Below are positions 36,224 through 46,579 of a stretch of DNA of 64,000 nucleotides, one piece after another. Both the position numbers and the translations under genes were made by a program. The stretch is from contig NZ_AP023356.1 of assembly GCF_018324205.1 (NCBI RefSeq), forward strand, positions 2,249,501-2,313,500. The letters are read 5' to 3'. The notes below the pieces were generated by a model. That model was given only the letters and a program-made list of their open reading frames with translations. It was not told where the DNA came from and ran no database searches. Source of the stretch: Actinoplanes ianthinogenes (GTDB lineage Bacteria; Actinomycetota; Actinomycetes; Mycobacteriales; Micromonosporaceae). Each line of letters opens with the position of its first letter. Positions within the stretch are counted from its first letter, which is position 1.

Positions 36224-36970
36224 ATGGATCTGCGCATTCAGCGCGCCGTTGTCGCGAACCTCGCCAACCGTCCGAACGCCGTCGAGTGCGGGCCGTTCGT
36301 GATCGGGTTCGACGACAGCTCGGACAGTCCGTTCATCAACTACGCCACGCCGGTTCCCGGCGCGGAGATCACCGCGGCCGATGTCGCTGCCCTGGTCGCG
36401 GCCTTCGGCGATCGCAAACCCCGGCTTGAGTACGTCGTCAGCTGCGCCCCCGCACTGGAGAAGCTGCTGATCGAAGCCGGATTCACCGTCGAGGTCCGGC
36501 ACGAGTACCTGGTCTGCACCCCGTCCACGTTCGTCGAGCCGCCGACCCCGGACGGCTTCGCGCTGATCGAGCCGGTCAGCGACGACGAACTGCACGGGAT
36601 GATCGCGGTGCAGTCGGCGGCGTTCGGTGAGCTCTACACGCCGAACCCGGCGGAGGCCGACCGCCAGCGCCGCAACCAGCAGCGCGGCGGAGTCCTGGTC
36701 GCCGCCCGGACGACCGGCGGCCGCTATGCCGGTGGCGCGGTGTCGTCCGTGCCGAGCGACGGGATCAGTGAGGTCGCCGGGATCGCCGTCGACTCACCCT
36801 TCCGGCGGCAGGGCGTGGGCGCGGCGATCACCGCGGCGGTGGTCCGCCGGCTCTTCGGCGCCGGGGTGGAGATCGCCTGGCTGGAGGCGTCCGGGGACGA
36901 CTCGTGGCGGGTCTACGAGCGGGTCGGGTTCCGGCCGGCCGGGCAGCGCCTCTACATCTCCAAGAACTGA
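36224..36970 (+). CDS. GNAT N-acetyltransferase
   Basis: 248 residues. The N-terminal half (about 1-100) is a degenerate GNAT-like domain; the C-terminal half has the acetyl-CoA site VAGIAVDSPFRRQGVGAAITAAVVRRLF (about 185-212: R-R-Q-G-V-G) and ends WRVYERVGFRPAGQRL. Substrate unknown. ATG 36224 lies 11 bases after AAAGGG. The 153-base leader contains a possible small frame and two similar CTCGAAAGRG segments. Confidence 0.9.
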   Translation: MDLRIQRAVVANLANRPNAVECGPFVIGFDDSSDSPFINYATPVPGAEITAADVAALVAAFGDRKPRLEYVVSCAPALEKLLIEAGFTVEVRHEYLVCTPSTFVEPPTPDGFALIEPVSDDELHGMIAVQSAAFGELYTPNPAEADRQRRNQQRGGVLVAARTTGGRYAGGAVSSVPSDGISEVAGIAVDSPFRRQGVGAAITAAVVRRLFGAGVEIAWLEASGDDSWRVYERVGFRPAGQRLYISKN

Positions 36971-37100
36971 GGCAGTCTTCGCCGGTGTCCCTGGCTCCTC
37001 GGACCCGGACACCGGCGGGGTCGTCCACCGGGCCTCCTCGTGGAGCGAACCGAGCGACCGCCCGGGAAGCGGGCCTTGATCACGCGCATAGGGTGGCAGC

Positions 37101-37838
37101 GTGACGATCAACGGCGCGGCTTTGATTACCGGGGCATCGCGAGGACTGGGGGCGCACATCGCGCGGCGCCTGGCGGCGGACGGGTGGCCGGTGGCGGTGA
37201 ACTACCGGTCGGACCGGGACGGGGCCGACCGCGTGGTCGCGGACATCGTCGCCGGTGGCGGGCGGGCGGTGGCGATTCAGGCCGACGTGACGGATGCTGA
37301 CGGCGTACGCGACATGGTGTCCCTGGCCACCGACAGCCTGGGGCCGATCCGGGTCGTGGTGGCGAATGCCACCGGCCCGCAGCCGACCGCCCCGGCCGAG
37401 GAGGTCAGCTGGCAGGATCACCTGGACCAGCTCGAGTTCTTCGTGAAGAGTCCGACGCTGCTGTTGCAGGCGACCCTGCCGGGGATGCGGGAACTGGGCG
37501 GCGGCCGGTTCATCCACATCGGCTCGGACGCGTTCGAGCGGGCGCTGCCCGGGATGTCGGCCTACAACGCGGCCAAGGGCGCGCAGCTGGGGCTGGCCCG
37601 GACGTGGGCTCGCGAGCTGGGCAGAGACGGCGTGACCGTGAACGTCGTGGCGCCCGGGTGGATCCCGGTGGAGCGGCACGGGGACGCGGACACCGCCGGG
37701 TATGTCGCGGATGTCCCGCTCGGACGGATCGGCACACCGCAGGACATCGCGGACGTGGTGGCGTTCGTGGCGTCGGACGCGTCGCGGTTCATCACCGGCG
37801 AGCGGATCACGGTGAACGGCGGCCACACCATCGACTGA
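37101..37838 (+). CDS. Short-chain dehydrogenase/reductase (FabG-like)
   Basis: 245 residues from GTG 37101. Classical SDR: cofactor loop ALITGASRGLGAHIA (near 7-21), NATG variant of NNAG (VVANATGPQ near 87), active-site Ser in IGSDAF (near 139) and YNAAK (Tyr153, Lys157), plus the PGW motif. NADP preference is suggested by NYRSDRD. Probable 3-oxoacyl-ACP or related ketone reductase; the substrate is not readable. Followed 20 bases later by a small gene. Confidence 0.92.
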   Translation: MTINGAALITGASRGLGAHIARRLAADGWPVAVNYRSDRDGADRVVADIVAGGGRAVAIQADVTDADGVRDMVSLATDSLGPIRVVVANATGPQPTAPAEEVSWQDHLDQLEFFVKSPTLLLQATLPGMRELGGGRFIHIGSDAFERALPGMSAYNAAKGAQLGLARTWARELGRDGVTVNVVAPGWIPVERHGDADTAGYVADVPLGRIGTPQDIADVVAFVASDASRFITGERITVNGGHTID

Positions 37839-37858
37839 TCGCGGGCTACCGTGGCGGG

Positions 37859-38161
37859 ATGCGGCAGGTTTACGCGCACCACGCCACGGTCGTCCTCGAT
37901 GCCGGGGCCGATCCCGCGGCGCCGGACGCCCTGATCACGGAGGCGCTGCGTGGGGCGTCGCACCACACCGCGCGGTCGGTGGAGGGTGATCGGCTGCGGT
38001 TGCGGGTGCTCTTCGCGACCGCGCCGGATCGGGTGGACGCGGTGCGGTCGACGATCGACGCGGGGCTGGCGGCCGGGCCGTGGCGGGTCCTGGAGTCCGG
38101 TTGCGCCCGGCTGGATCCGGCGGAGCGGCCGCAGGCGCGGCAGCTGCTGAAAGGCCGATGA
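37859..38161 (+). CDS. Small hypothetical protein
   Basis: 100 residues, not recognised. An alternating pattern (VYAHHATVVLDAG, DALITEALRGA, DRLRLRVLFATAPDRVDAVRSTIDAGLAAGPW) suggests a small alpha/beta fold. Starts 20 bases after the SDR stop, likely co-transcribed with it. Weak ribosome site, so the start is tentative; codon use is like its neighbours. Confidence 0.55.
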   Translation: MRQVYAHHATVVLDAGADPAAPDALITEALRGASHHTARSVEGDRLRLRVLFATAPDRVDAVRSTIDAGLAAGPWRVLESGCARLDPAERPQARQLLKGR

Positions 38162-38208
38162 CCAAGCGCGGCTTCGGAAATGTCAGACCGGGTCGGTAGG
38201 TTCGGCGC

Positions 38209-38973
38209 ATGTCCGTGGGAGAGAGCCCGAAACTGGATGACGACCCGGTCGGCGGCGCCTGGCGCTCGGCGCAGGGGCTGCTCTGGGTGAGCCGGCCGAC
38301 CGTCGAGCCCGGCTGGTGGAGCACCGTGCACGCGCAGTTCGCGGCGAGCGGCCTGTGGCCGTTGCTGCTGAGGGGGCTTTATGCCGAGCCGCCACTGCGC
38401 CCCTGGGAGACCGACGAGCTCAATCCGCGCCTGATCAGGACGAGGCCCGGGGACCACGACCCGGCCGCCCTGCTGCGGGAGTGGTTCGAGGGTCAGGTGC
38501 CCGAGGAGGAGGACGAGTTCGACTTCGCCACCTTCCCGGCCGAGTGGCCCGGGCTGACGCCGGCCCCGGCCGGTGGCGTGGATCCGGAGCAGCGGGCCGC
38601 CGAGGTGGCCGAGCTGCTGGCCGGCTCGGAGCGGATGACCGGCGCGCGGCTCGGGCTGGTCCGGTGTGAGCGCTCCGCCGACATCCCGGCGCTGATCGGC
38701 TGGACCGGGCCGGTCAACCACGAGAACGACACGGCCAAGTTCTGCACCGTGCTGCGCAGCTGGGAGGAGCGTTTCGGGGTCCGGCTGCTGTCACTCGGCT
38801 TCGACAAGATGATTCTCAGCGTGGCCGCGCCGCCGGCCGATCTCCCGGCGGCGCAGCTGCTGGCCGCCGAGCATCTCGCCTTCTGCTCCGACACCGTGGG
38901 CGGCATCACCGAGGTCAGGGAGTATGCGACTGAGCTCGTCGGGCAGACCGAGTGGGAGTTCTGGTGGGACTGA
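38209..38973 (+). CDS. DUF4253 domain protein
   Basis: 254 residues. The C-terminal ~115 residues (LGLVRCERSADIPALIGWTGPVNHENDTAKFCTVLRSWEERFGVRLLSLGFDKM...) match DUF4253, with the conserved CSD-GGITEVREYATELVGQTEWEFWWD end. DUF4253 proteins are soluble and of unknown role, sometimes linked to toxin immunity. The N-terminal half (about 1-135) is Pro/Trp/Asp-rich. ATG 38209 has little ribosome-site sequence. Ends before a bidirectional terminator shared with pheT. Confidence 0.85.
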   Translation: MSVGESPKLDDDPVGGAWRSAQGLLWVSRPTVEPGWWSTVHAQFAASGLWPLLLRGLYAEPPLRPWETDELNPRLIRTRPGDHDPAALLREWFEGQVPEEEDEFDFATFPAEWPGLTPAPAGGVDPEQRAAEVAELLAGSERMTGARLGLVRCERSADIPALIGWTGPVNHENDTAKFCTVLRSWEERFGVRLLSLGFDKMILSVAAPPADLPAAQLLAAEHLAFCSDTVGGITEVREYATELVGQTEWEFWWD

Positions 38974-39002
38974 GGCCTGTTTCCTGACCCGGCCGAGTGC
39001 GA

Positions 39003-39038
39003 GCCGAGGGACTCGCGGCGAACCGCGAGTCCCTCGGC
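39003..39038. terminator. Bidirectional terminator between DUF4253 gene and pheT
   Basis: GCCGAGGGACTCGCGG and its exact complement form a 16-bp stem closed by CGAA, 30 bases past the plus-strand gene and 6 bases past the pheT stop. No U tract follows, as is common in GC-rich actinobacteria. Confidence 0.85.
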
Positions 39039-39044
39039 GAACCG

Positions 39045-41513
39045 TCAGGCGCCGCGCAGCGTGGCGCCGAAACGGGAGGCCGCGAGCGCGACCGCCGCGT
39101 CGCGGGCCGCGATCGTCTCCTCCGAGGTGAGGGTGCGGTCCGGGGCGCGGAAGGTCAGCTTGTAGGCCAGCGAGCGCTTGTCCTCGCCGAGCTGCTCCGA
39201 CTCGTAGACGTCGAAGAGCGCGACCGTCTCCAGCAGCTGCCCGGCGCCCTCGGCGATGGTGGCCTGCACCTCACCGGCCGGGACCGTGCGGTCCAGGACC
39301 AGGGCCACGTCGATCAGGGCCGCCGGGAACGTGGAGATGGTCGGTGCGTCGACGACCCCGGCGTCCGGGAGGGCGTCCAGGTCGATCTCCATGGCGCTGG
39401 TGCGCTTGGGCAGCTCGAGGGCGGAGACCACGGCCGGGTGCAGCTCACCCGCGTAACCGACCACCTCGTCGCCGACCAGGATCGCGGCGCAGCGGCCCGG
39501 GTGCCACGGCGCCTGCTCGGCCGCGCGGACCGAGACCAGCCGGGCCGGGACACCGGCGGCGCTGAGCGCGATCCGGGCCGCCTCGATGGCGTCGGCCCAG
39601 CTCGCGGCCTGGCCCGGACCCCACCAGCCGGCCGGCGACACGTCACCGGCGAGGACCACGGCGAGATGCCACGGCTGCTCCGGGACGATCGCGTTCGCCT
39701 GCGCCCACTCCTCGGGGGTGGGCCGCCGGTCGACGCCGAGCACCGGCGGGGCGGTCGCGGACAGGTGCGGCAGGAACACCGAACCGGTCTCGAAGAGCGC
39801 GACGTCCCGGTGGCCGCGGCCCAGGTTGCGCTTGAGCGTGCCGAGCAGCGGGCCGAGCAGGTTGGTCCGCAGCAGCGGCTCCTCCTCGGAGAGCGGGTTG
39901 GTCAGCCGGACCGCACTGCGCCGCGGGTCGTCGGCGGGCAGTCCGAGCAGGTCCGCGGCGCCGGGCGCGACGAACGGGTAGGACAGCACCTCGACGTAGC
40001 CGTTCTCGGCGAGGGCGCGACCGACCGAGCGCAGGCGGCGCTGCGCCGGGGTGAGGCCCTTGCTGGCCCCGGCCGGCGGCAGCACGCTGGGGATGTCGTT
40101 GTACCCACCGAGCCGCGCCACCTCCTCGACCAGGTCGATCGGGGCGAGCAGGTCGGGCCGCCAGCTCGGCGGGACGACGTCGCTGCCGGCGACCGTGCAG
40201 CCGACCGCGGTCAGCAGCTCGGCGATCCGGTCCGGCGAGTACGGCAGGCCGATGATCCGGGACGGCAGGTCGGCCGGCAGGTGGATCGCGGCGGGCGGGA
40301 CGACGTGGTCGATGTCCAGGACCCGCTCGTCGGCGGTGCCGCCGGCGTACGTGGTCAGGATCTCCACCGCCTTGGTCAGCGCGGCCAGCGTGAGCTGCGG
40401 GTCGACGCCCCGCTCCCAGCGCTTGGCGGCCTCGCTGAACAGCCTGTGCCGGCGGGCGGTACGCCCGACCATCACCGGGTCCCAGTGCGCGGCCTCGAGG
40501 AGCACGTCGACCGTGCCCTGCTGCCACTCGCTGGTCTCGCCGCCCATCACCGCGGCGAGCGAGATCGGCCCGGTCTCGTCGCAGATCACCATGTCCTCGG
40601 CGTCGAGCACCCGCGCGACGCCGTCCAGGGTGGTCAGTTTCTCCCCCGGGTGGGCGCGGCGCACGGTCAGGCCGCCGCGCAGCCGCTGGAGGTCGAAGAC
40701 GTGCATCGGCTGACCGAACTCGAGCATCAGGTAGTTGGTGATGTCGACCGGCAGCGAGATGGCCCGGATCCCGGCGGTGATGAGCCGGCGCTGCATCCAC
40801 TCGGGCGACTTCGCGTCCGGGTCGATGCCGCGCACCACGCGGGCCGAGAACCGGTCACAGCCGACGGTGTCCTCGACGGTGACCGCCCACGGGACATCCG
40901 CCGTCCTGCCGGCGGCCTCGATCGCGGCCGGGTCGGTGAACGCCACGCCGAAGTGGGTGGCCAGCTCCCGGGCGATGCCGCGGACGCTCATCTCGTAGCC
41001 GCGGTCCGGGGTGATCTCCACCTCGACCAGCACGTCGTCCAGGCCGACGACCGGGCGCGCGTCGACACCGGGCGCCGCCGTGCCCGCGGGCAGCACGATG
41101 ATGCCCTCGTGCTCGTCGGAGACGCCCAGCTCACGCGCCGAGCAGATCATGCCGTGCGAGTTGCGGCCGTACGTCTTGCGCGCCCCGATCGTGAAGCCAC
41201 CCGGCAGCTCACCGCCGGGCAGGATGACCACCACGAGGTCGCCCTCGGCGAAGTTACGGGCACCGCAGACGATCTCCTGCGGCACGGCGCGGCCGACGTC
41301 CACGGTGCAGAACCGGATCGGCTTCTTGAAGCCGGTCAGCTCCTCGATGGTCAGCACCCGGCCGACGACCAGGTCGCCCTTGACGGTGCCGGCCTGGTCG
41401 ACGATCGACTCGACCTCCATGCCGAGGTTGGTCAGCGCCAGGTCGAGCCGCTCCGCGGTGAGGTCCGCGGGCAGCTCGACGTACTCGCGCAGCCACGACA
41501 GTGACGTCTTCAT
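39045..41513 (-). CDS. pheT: Phenylalanyl-tRNA synthetase beta chain
   Basis: 822 residues from ATG 41513, starting MKTSLSWLREYVELP. Domains in order: EMAP-type tRNA-binding (about 42-155), B3/B4 editing domain (about 210-370, removes mischarged tyrosine), B5 (about 405-475), catalytic-like core, and the C-terminal FDX-ACB anticodon domain (about 730-822: STFPAALIDVALVLDRTVPAGEV). Works as an alpha2-beta2 tetramer with PheS. Lies 5 bases after pheS. Confidence 0.97.
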   Translation of the reverse strand: MKTSLSWLREYVELPADLTAERLDLALTNLGMEVESIVDQAGTVKGDLVVGRVLTIEELTGFKKPIRFCTVDVGRAVPQEIVCGARNFAEGDLVVVILPGGELPGGFTIGARKTYGRNSHGMICSARELGVSDEHEGIIVLPAGTAAPGVDARPVVGLDDVLVEVEITPDRGYEMSVRGIARELATHFGVAFTDPAAIEAAGRTADVPWAVTVEDTVGCDRFSARVVRGIDPDAKSPEWMQRRLITAGIRAISLPVDITNYLMLEFGQPMHVFDLQRLRGGLTVRRAHPGEKLTTLDGVARVLDAEDMVICDETGPISLAAVMGGETSEWQQGTVDVLLEAAHWDPVMVGRTARRHRLFSEAAKRWERGVDPQLTLAALTKAVEILTTYAGGTADERVLDIDHVVPPAAIHLPADLPSRIIGLPYSPDRIAELLTAVGCTVAGSDVVPPSWRPDLLAPIDLVEEVARLGGYNDIPSVLPPAGASKGLTPAQRRLRSVGRALAENGYVEVLSYPFVAPGAADLLGLPADDPRRSAVRLTNPLSEEEPLLRTNLLGPLLGTLKRNLGRGHRDVALFETGSVFLPHLSATAPPVLGVDRRPTPEEWAQANAIVPEQPWHLAVVLAGDVSPAGWWGPGQAASWADAIEAARIALSAAGVPARLVSVRAAEQAPWHPGRCAAILVGDEVVGYAGELHPAVVSALELPKRTSAMEIDLDALPDAGVVDAPTISTFPAALIDVALVLDRTVPAGEVQATIAEGAGQLLETVALFDVYESEQLGEDKRSLAYKLTFRAPDRTLTSEETIAARDAAVALAASRFGATLRGA

Positions 41514-41518
41514 CTGCG

Positions 41519-42721
<1,203 letters not shown>

Positions 42722-42750
42722 TCAGACCTGACATGGCGGCCAGTCTACCG

Positions 42751-43524
42751 TCACCGTTGAGCGCGGGCACTCGCGTATAGGCAGACCGCGGCCGCGGCGG
42801 CCAGGTTGAGGCTCTCCGCGCCACCGTAGATCGGCACCCGGACCCGGCGGTCGGCGGCCTTGAGCAGCTCACCGGGCAGGCCGTGCGCCTCGGAGCCGAA
42901 CAGCCACGCGGTCGGCCCGCTCAGCAGCCCGCCGTCGAGCAGCGAGTCAACGTCGTCCGATCCGGTGCCGCTGGTCGCCAGGACCTGCAGACCCGAGTCC
43001 TGGAGCAGGCCGAGCACGCCGAGCGGGGCGCGGACCACGTCCACATGGAACAGCGAGCCGGCCGACGACCGGACACACTTGCCGTTGTAGGGGTCGACCG
43101 CGTCACCCGCGAAGATCACCGCGTCGGCGCCGGCGGCGTCGGCGGTGCGCAGGATGGTCCCGGCGTTGCCCGGGTCGCGGATCTCGGCGAGCACCGCCAC
43201 CAGCTGGGGCTGCTTGCCGAGGGCCTCGGTGATCGACACGTCGACCTGCTCGCAGAGCGCGACGATGCCCTGCGGGTGCACGGTCTCGGCGAGCGCGGCG
43301 AGCGCCTCGTCGGTCACCGGGGAGACCTCCGGCGCCTGCGCGGTCAGCTCGGCGTGCTTCTCCAGGCCGGCCGGGGTGCCGAACAGCTCCAGGACCACGC
43401 CGGCCGCGAGGGCCTCACGCACGGCCTGCGGACCCTCGGCGAGGAAGCGGCGGGCCTGGTCACGGTCCCGGCGCCGCTGGAGGCGGCGAGCGGCGACGAT
43501 TCTCGGGGTACGCGGTGTGAACAT
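42751..43524 (-). CDS. TrmH/SpoU-family RNA 2'-O-methyltransferase
   Basis: 257 residues. An N-terminal substrate-binding part (about 1-95: RLQRRRDRDQARRFLAEGPQAVREAL) precedes a knotted SPOUT domain (about 108-257) with the motifs AEIRDPGNAGTILRTADAAGADAVIF, LFGSEAHGLP and IPIYGGAESLNLAAAAAVCLY-like end (VPIYGGAESLNL). It methylates ribose in rRNA, target not readable. ATG 43524 follows GGAGAC. Its place between rplT and pheS is standard for actinobacteria. Confidence 0.92.
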   Translation of the reverse strand: MFTPRTPRIVAARRLQRRRDRDQARRFLAEGPQAVREALAAGVVLELFGTPAGLEKHAELTAQAPEVSPVTDEALAALAETVHPQGIVALCEQVDVSITEALGKQPQLVAVLAEIRDPGNAGTILRTADAAGADAVIFAGDAVDPYNGKCVRSSAGSLFHVDVVRAPLGVLGLLQDSGLQVLATSGTGSDDVDSLLDGGLLSGPTAWLFGSEAHGLPGELLKAADRRVRVPIYGGAESLNLAAAAAVCLYASARAQR

Positions 43525-43552
43525 GTCTCCGGCTTCCGGGGGCAAAGGGAAA

Positions 43553-43576
43553 CGCCCCCCGATTGCTCGGGGGGCG
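43553..43576 (-). terminator. Terminator after rplT
   Basis: CGCCCCCCG and CGGGGGGCG form a 9-bp GC stem around a 6-base loop, followed on the minus strand by TTTCCCTTT. It lies 19 bases after the rplT stop and just before the TrmH-type gene. Confidence 0.85.
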
Positions 43577-43594
43577 CCTCGGAAAAACGCGAAC

Positions 43595-43987
43595 TCAGGC
43601 AGCCTGAGCGGCGGCGCCGCCGGTGCCCTCGGCCGCGACGGCCGCGCGAGCGACCTCGACGATGGCCGCGAACGCGGTGGCGTCGTTGACCGCCAGGTCA
43701 GCCAGGATCTTGCGGTCGACCTCGACCTCGGCCAGCTTCAGGCCCTGGATCAGGCGGTTGTAGGTCATCCCGTTGGCGCGGGCGGCCGCGTTGATACGGG
43801 TGATCCACAGCTGGCGGAAGTCGCCCTTGCGGTCACGGCGGTCACGGTACGAGTACTGCATCGAGTGCAGCACCTGCTCCTTGGCCTTGCGGTACAGGCG
43901 GGAGCGCTGACCGCGGTAGCCGCTCGCGGTCTCGAGCAGGGTGCGGCGCTTCTTCTGGGCGTTTACCGCCCGCTTGACGCGTGCCAT
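43595..43987 (-). CDS. rplT: 50S ribosomal protein L20
   Basis: 130 residues. [19 protein letters not shown] is the characteristic basic N-terminus that binds 23S rRNA domain I; the globular part ends near 115, followed by an Ala-rich tail ([13 protein letters not shown]). AAGGAG precedes the ATG. L20 often also represses its own operon by binding the leader, which here is long and structured. Confidence 0.98.
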   Translation of the reverse strand: MARVKRAVNAQKKRRTLLETASGYRGQRSRLYRKAKEQVLHSMQYSYRDRRDRKGDFRQLWITRINAAARANGMTYNRLIQGLKLAEVEVDRKILADLAVNDATAFAAIVEVARAAVAAEGTGGAAAQAA

Positions 43988-44025
43988 TTCAAGTACTCCT
44001 TACAGGGGAACGTGTCAGGCGCGCG

Positions 44026-44220
44026 TCAGCGGCCCAGAAGCTTCTTCACTCGCGCGGTGTCAGCCTTCGCCACCACCACAGTGCCGGTCATCCGGCGGGT
44101 AACGTGGGAGGACTTGTGCTCCAGCAGGTGGCGCTTGCCGGTCTGCTCGCGCACGATCTTGCCCTTGCCGGTGACCTTCACCCGCTTACCCATGCCGGTG
44201 TGGCTCTTCATCTTCGGCAC
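44026..44220 (-). CDS. rpmI: 50S ribosomal protein L35
   Basis: 64 residues, MPKMKSHTGMGKRVKVTGKGK..., the full L35 family sequence with the HLLEHKSS centre. Between infC and rplT as in most bacteria. Confidence 0.98.
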   Translation of the reverse strand: MPKMKSHTGMGKRVKVTGKGKIVREQTGKRHLLEHKSSHVTRRMTGTVVVAKADTARVKKLLGR

Positions 44221-44278
44221 TTTAGAACGCCTCTTTCATGATCTTTCCGTACGCCCGGGGGACGCTCAGAAAAGCTGT

Positions 44279-44902
44279 CTAATCTGCGGTGGTGTCGGCA
44301 GGAGCGGCGGGCACCTCGGTACCGTCGCCCTCGCGCGGCTCACGGGCGGGCTTGGCTCCGGCCGCCGTGGCGGCGACCGCAGCGGCCTTCGTGGCCCGGT
44401 GCGGCGCCAGCACCATGATCATGTTCCGACCGTCCTGCTTCGGGCTGGCCTCCACGAAGCCCAGCTCGGAGATCTCCTCGCTGAGCCGGCGGAGAAGCCG
44501 GAAGCCCAGCTCGGGGCGGCTCTGCTCACGGCCGCGGAACATGATCGTCACCTTGACCTTGTCGCCCGCCTTGAGGAACCGCACCACGTGACCCTTTTTG
44601 GTCTCGTAGTCATGCGGGTCGATCTTCGGCCGCAGCTTCATTTCCTTGATGACGGTCTGCTGCTGGTTGCGCCGCGCTTCGCGGGCCTTCAGTGCGCTCT
44701 CGTACTTGAACTTGCCGAAGTCCATGAGCTTGCACACCGGCGGCCGCGCCATCGGAGCAACCTCGACCAGGTCCAGGTCCACGTCCGCGGCCAGTTGGAG
44801 CGCGCGCTCGAGCGGCACGATGCCGACCTGCTCACCCTCCGGACCGACCAGACGGACCTCACGAGCCCGGATCTGTTCGTTCACGCGTGGTTCGACGCTG
44901 AT
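44279..44902 (-). CDS. infC: Translation initiation factor IF-3, with an ATC start codon
   Basis: 207 residues when started at ATC 44902. GAGGAGG lies 4 bases before this ATC, and translation from it gives [18 protein letters not shown], the known actinobacterial IF-3 beginning; the first ATG/GTG in frame (GTG 44884) is 22 bases from any ribosome site. IF-3 rejects non-standard start codons, so an AUC start lets it limit its own synthesis, as known for the AUU start of E. coli infC. N-domain (about 10-80), linker, C-domain (about 90-175) and an Ala/Pro tail are visible. Confidence 0.95.
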   Translation of the reverse strand: MSVEPRVNEQIRAREVRLVGPEGEQVGIVPLERALQLAADVDLDLVEVAPMARPPVCKLMDFGKFKYESALKAREARRNQQQTVIKEMKLRPKIDPHDYETKKGHVVRFLKAGDKVKVTIMFRGREQSRPELGFRLLRRLSEEISELGFVEASPKQDGRNMIMVLAPHRATKAAAVAATAAGAKPAREPREGDGTEVPAAPADTTAD

Positions 44903-45232
44903 GGGGCCTCCTCAGAACGTACCTACTCTGCCAATGTCGGTCGGCCCCGAGTTCACCGTCCCGCTGGACCACGGGACGGCCGGGAAAGCAGAAGACCTCG
45001 GCCGCACTCTGAGGTAGCTAGCTCAGAAATGCATGCCGAGGCCCGCTCGACCGGTCATCGGCGCCCAAGGGAGGACGCGCCCCGGACAGGGAATAATCCC
45101 TGCTCGGATGACCGGACCCGGCCACAGTCGGTGACTCGGGTGGGAACCAGCGGGCTCCTCTTTCGCGCCCTGCTCAAGGCAAGGCGTGGTCGACTGCCCG
45201 CTAGTCTATCAGGCCTCCCGGGAGGCCTCTGG
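44903..45232 (-). other. Long structured leader upstream of infC
   Basis: 330 bases without a gene. Read on the minus strand it can form several hairpins: GGGA-TAAT-type near 45089-45100, TCTGAG...CTCAGA (45027-45008) with GCTAGC inside, and CGTCCCG...CGGGACG (around 44983-44962). TAGACT near 45209 may be the -10, giving a ~300-base leader. Operons of this type are often controlled by L20 binding or premature termination in the leader. Confidence 0.5.
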
Positions 45233-45691
45233 TCAGGCTTCTTGCGAAGCGGAATGCAGGGCCCGGAGCGTCCGGACTCCGTCGACCGCGTAGTCCTTGT
45301 CGACGGCCTGCAACGCGTGGATCGACACCTGCTCGTCGTCGAGCAGCTCCAGATGCGCCCACGCCGAGTTCCGGTCGAAGCGCACCGCGCGCACCACGGT
45401 CCACGGGAGGTCGTAGCCGCCGACCACGTTGCGCACGTGCACGCCCTGCTCGTCGGCGCTGACCCGGGGCCGGCAGAACGCCAGGATGCCCAGGCCGATC
45501 AGGATGCCCAGGCCGATCATCGCGGCCTGGTCGCCGCGCTGGAAACTGCCCGAGCCGATCTGGCCGGCGTTCTCGAAGCCGGCCTGCCCGTGCAGCCCGA
45601 AGCTGAGCACGGTGAAGAAGATCGCCACGGCGGCCGCGATCGGGGCGGCCACCATGCGGATCTTCTTGGGGCGGAAAACGACGTCAGTCAT
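45233..45691 (-). CDS. PH-domain membrane protein
   Basis: 152 residues. Two membrane helices (about 14-35 AAPIAAAVAIFFTVLSFGL, and 56-72 AAMIGLGILIGLGILAF) and a C-terminal bacterial PH domain (about 75-140: VSADEQGVHVRNVVGGYDLPWTVVRAVRFDRNSAWAHLEL). Function unknown, but the gene follows hisG in many actinobacteria. Its ATG shares a base with the hisG stop (TGATG). Confidence 0.9.
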   Translation of the reverse strand: MTDVVFRPKKIRMVAAPIAAAVAIFFTVLSFGLHGQAGFENAGQIGSGSFQRGDQAAMIGLGILIGLGILAFCRPRVSADEQGVHVRNVVGGYDLPWTVVRAVRFDRNSAWAHLELLDDEQVSIHALQAVDKDYAVDGVRTLRALHSASQEA

Positions 45692-46533
45692 CACAACCTG
45701 CAATTGGCGATGTCGGTTACCAGGATGGCACGCGCGCCGAGCTCGTACAGCTCGTCCATCACCCGGTGCACCTGGCTGCGCTGGACCATCGCCTGCACGG
45801 CGACCCAGCCCTCCCGGTGCAGCGGGGAGACGGTCGGCGACTCGATGCCCGGGGTGAGCCCGGTGGCCTGCTCCAGCAGGTCGGCCCGGACGTCGTAGGC
45901 GAGCATCACGAAGTTGCGGGCGACCAGCACGCCGTTGAGCCGGCGCAGCAGCTGGGTGGCGGCGGCCGGGGGCTCGGCCGAGCGGCCGATCAGGATGGCC
46001 GACGAGCGCATCAGCGGCTCGCCGAGCGTCACCAGGCCGGCCTGCCGCAGCGTGGCGCCGGTCTCCACGACGTCGGCGATCAGGTCGGCGACACCGAGGC
46101 GGACCGCGTTCTCCACCGCGCCGTCCAGGCGGACCACGTCGGCCTTCAGCTCGTGCTCGGTCAGGTAGCTGCCGACCAGGCCGGGGAACGCGGTGGCGAT
46201 CCGCTTGCCGGCGATCTGCTCCACCGACGTCAGCGTGCCGGCCGGGGCGGCCCAGCGGAACGTCGCACTGCCGAAGTTCAGGTCGAGCAGCTCGGACGCC
46301 GGAGCGCCGGAGTCGACCAGCAGGTCGCGGCCGGTGATGCCGAGATCCAGATCACCCGAGGCGACGTACGTCGCGATGTCGCGCGGCCGCAGGTAGAAGA
46401 ACTCGACGTTGTTGGCCTCGTCACGGCAGGCGAGGTCTTTCGGGTCGGTGCGCTGACGGTAACCGGCGTCTTTCAGCATCTGGGTCGCCGGTGCGGAGAG
46501 AGTGCCCTTGTTCGGGATGGCGATACGCAGCAT
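45691..46533 (-). CDS. hisG: ATP phosphoribosyltransferase, long form
   Basis: 280 residues. It starts histidine synthesis by joining ATP and PRPP. Catalytic domains (about 1-205) include IPNKGTLSAPATQML and DLIADVVETGATLRQAGL (PRPP loop near 150-160); the C-terminal ACT-like regulatory domain (about 208-280) makes this the long, histidine-inhibited hexameric form that needs no HisZ. Confidence 0.97.
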   Translation of the reverse strand: MLRIAIPNKGTLSAPATQMLKDAGYRQRTDPKDLACRDEANNVEFFYLRPRDIATYVASGDLDLGITGRDLLVDSGAPASELLDLNFGSATFRWAAPAGTLTSVEQIAGKRIATAFPGLVGSYLTEHELKADVVRLDGAVENAVRLGVADLIADVVETGATLRQAGLVTLGEPLMRSSAILIGRSAEPPAAATQLLRRLNGVLVARNFVMLAYDVRADLLEQATGLTPGIESPTVSPLHREGWVAVQAMVQRSQVHRVMDELYELGARAILVTDIANCRL

Positions 46534-46579
46534 GGGACGTGCTCCTTCGTTCTCTGACGGACGGACCTGGGGCCGTACG

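Noticed and set aside
38997..41504. Long plus-strand frame of 835 codons opposite pheT
   Set aside because: Antisense frame created by GC-rich third positions of pheT; composition rich in R, G, D, H and no family resemblance.
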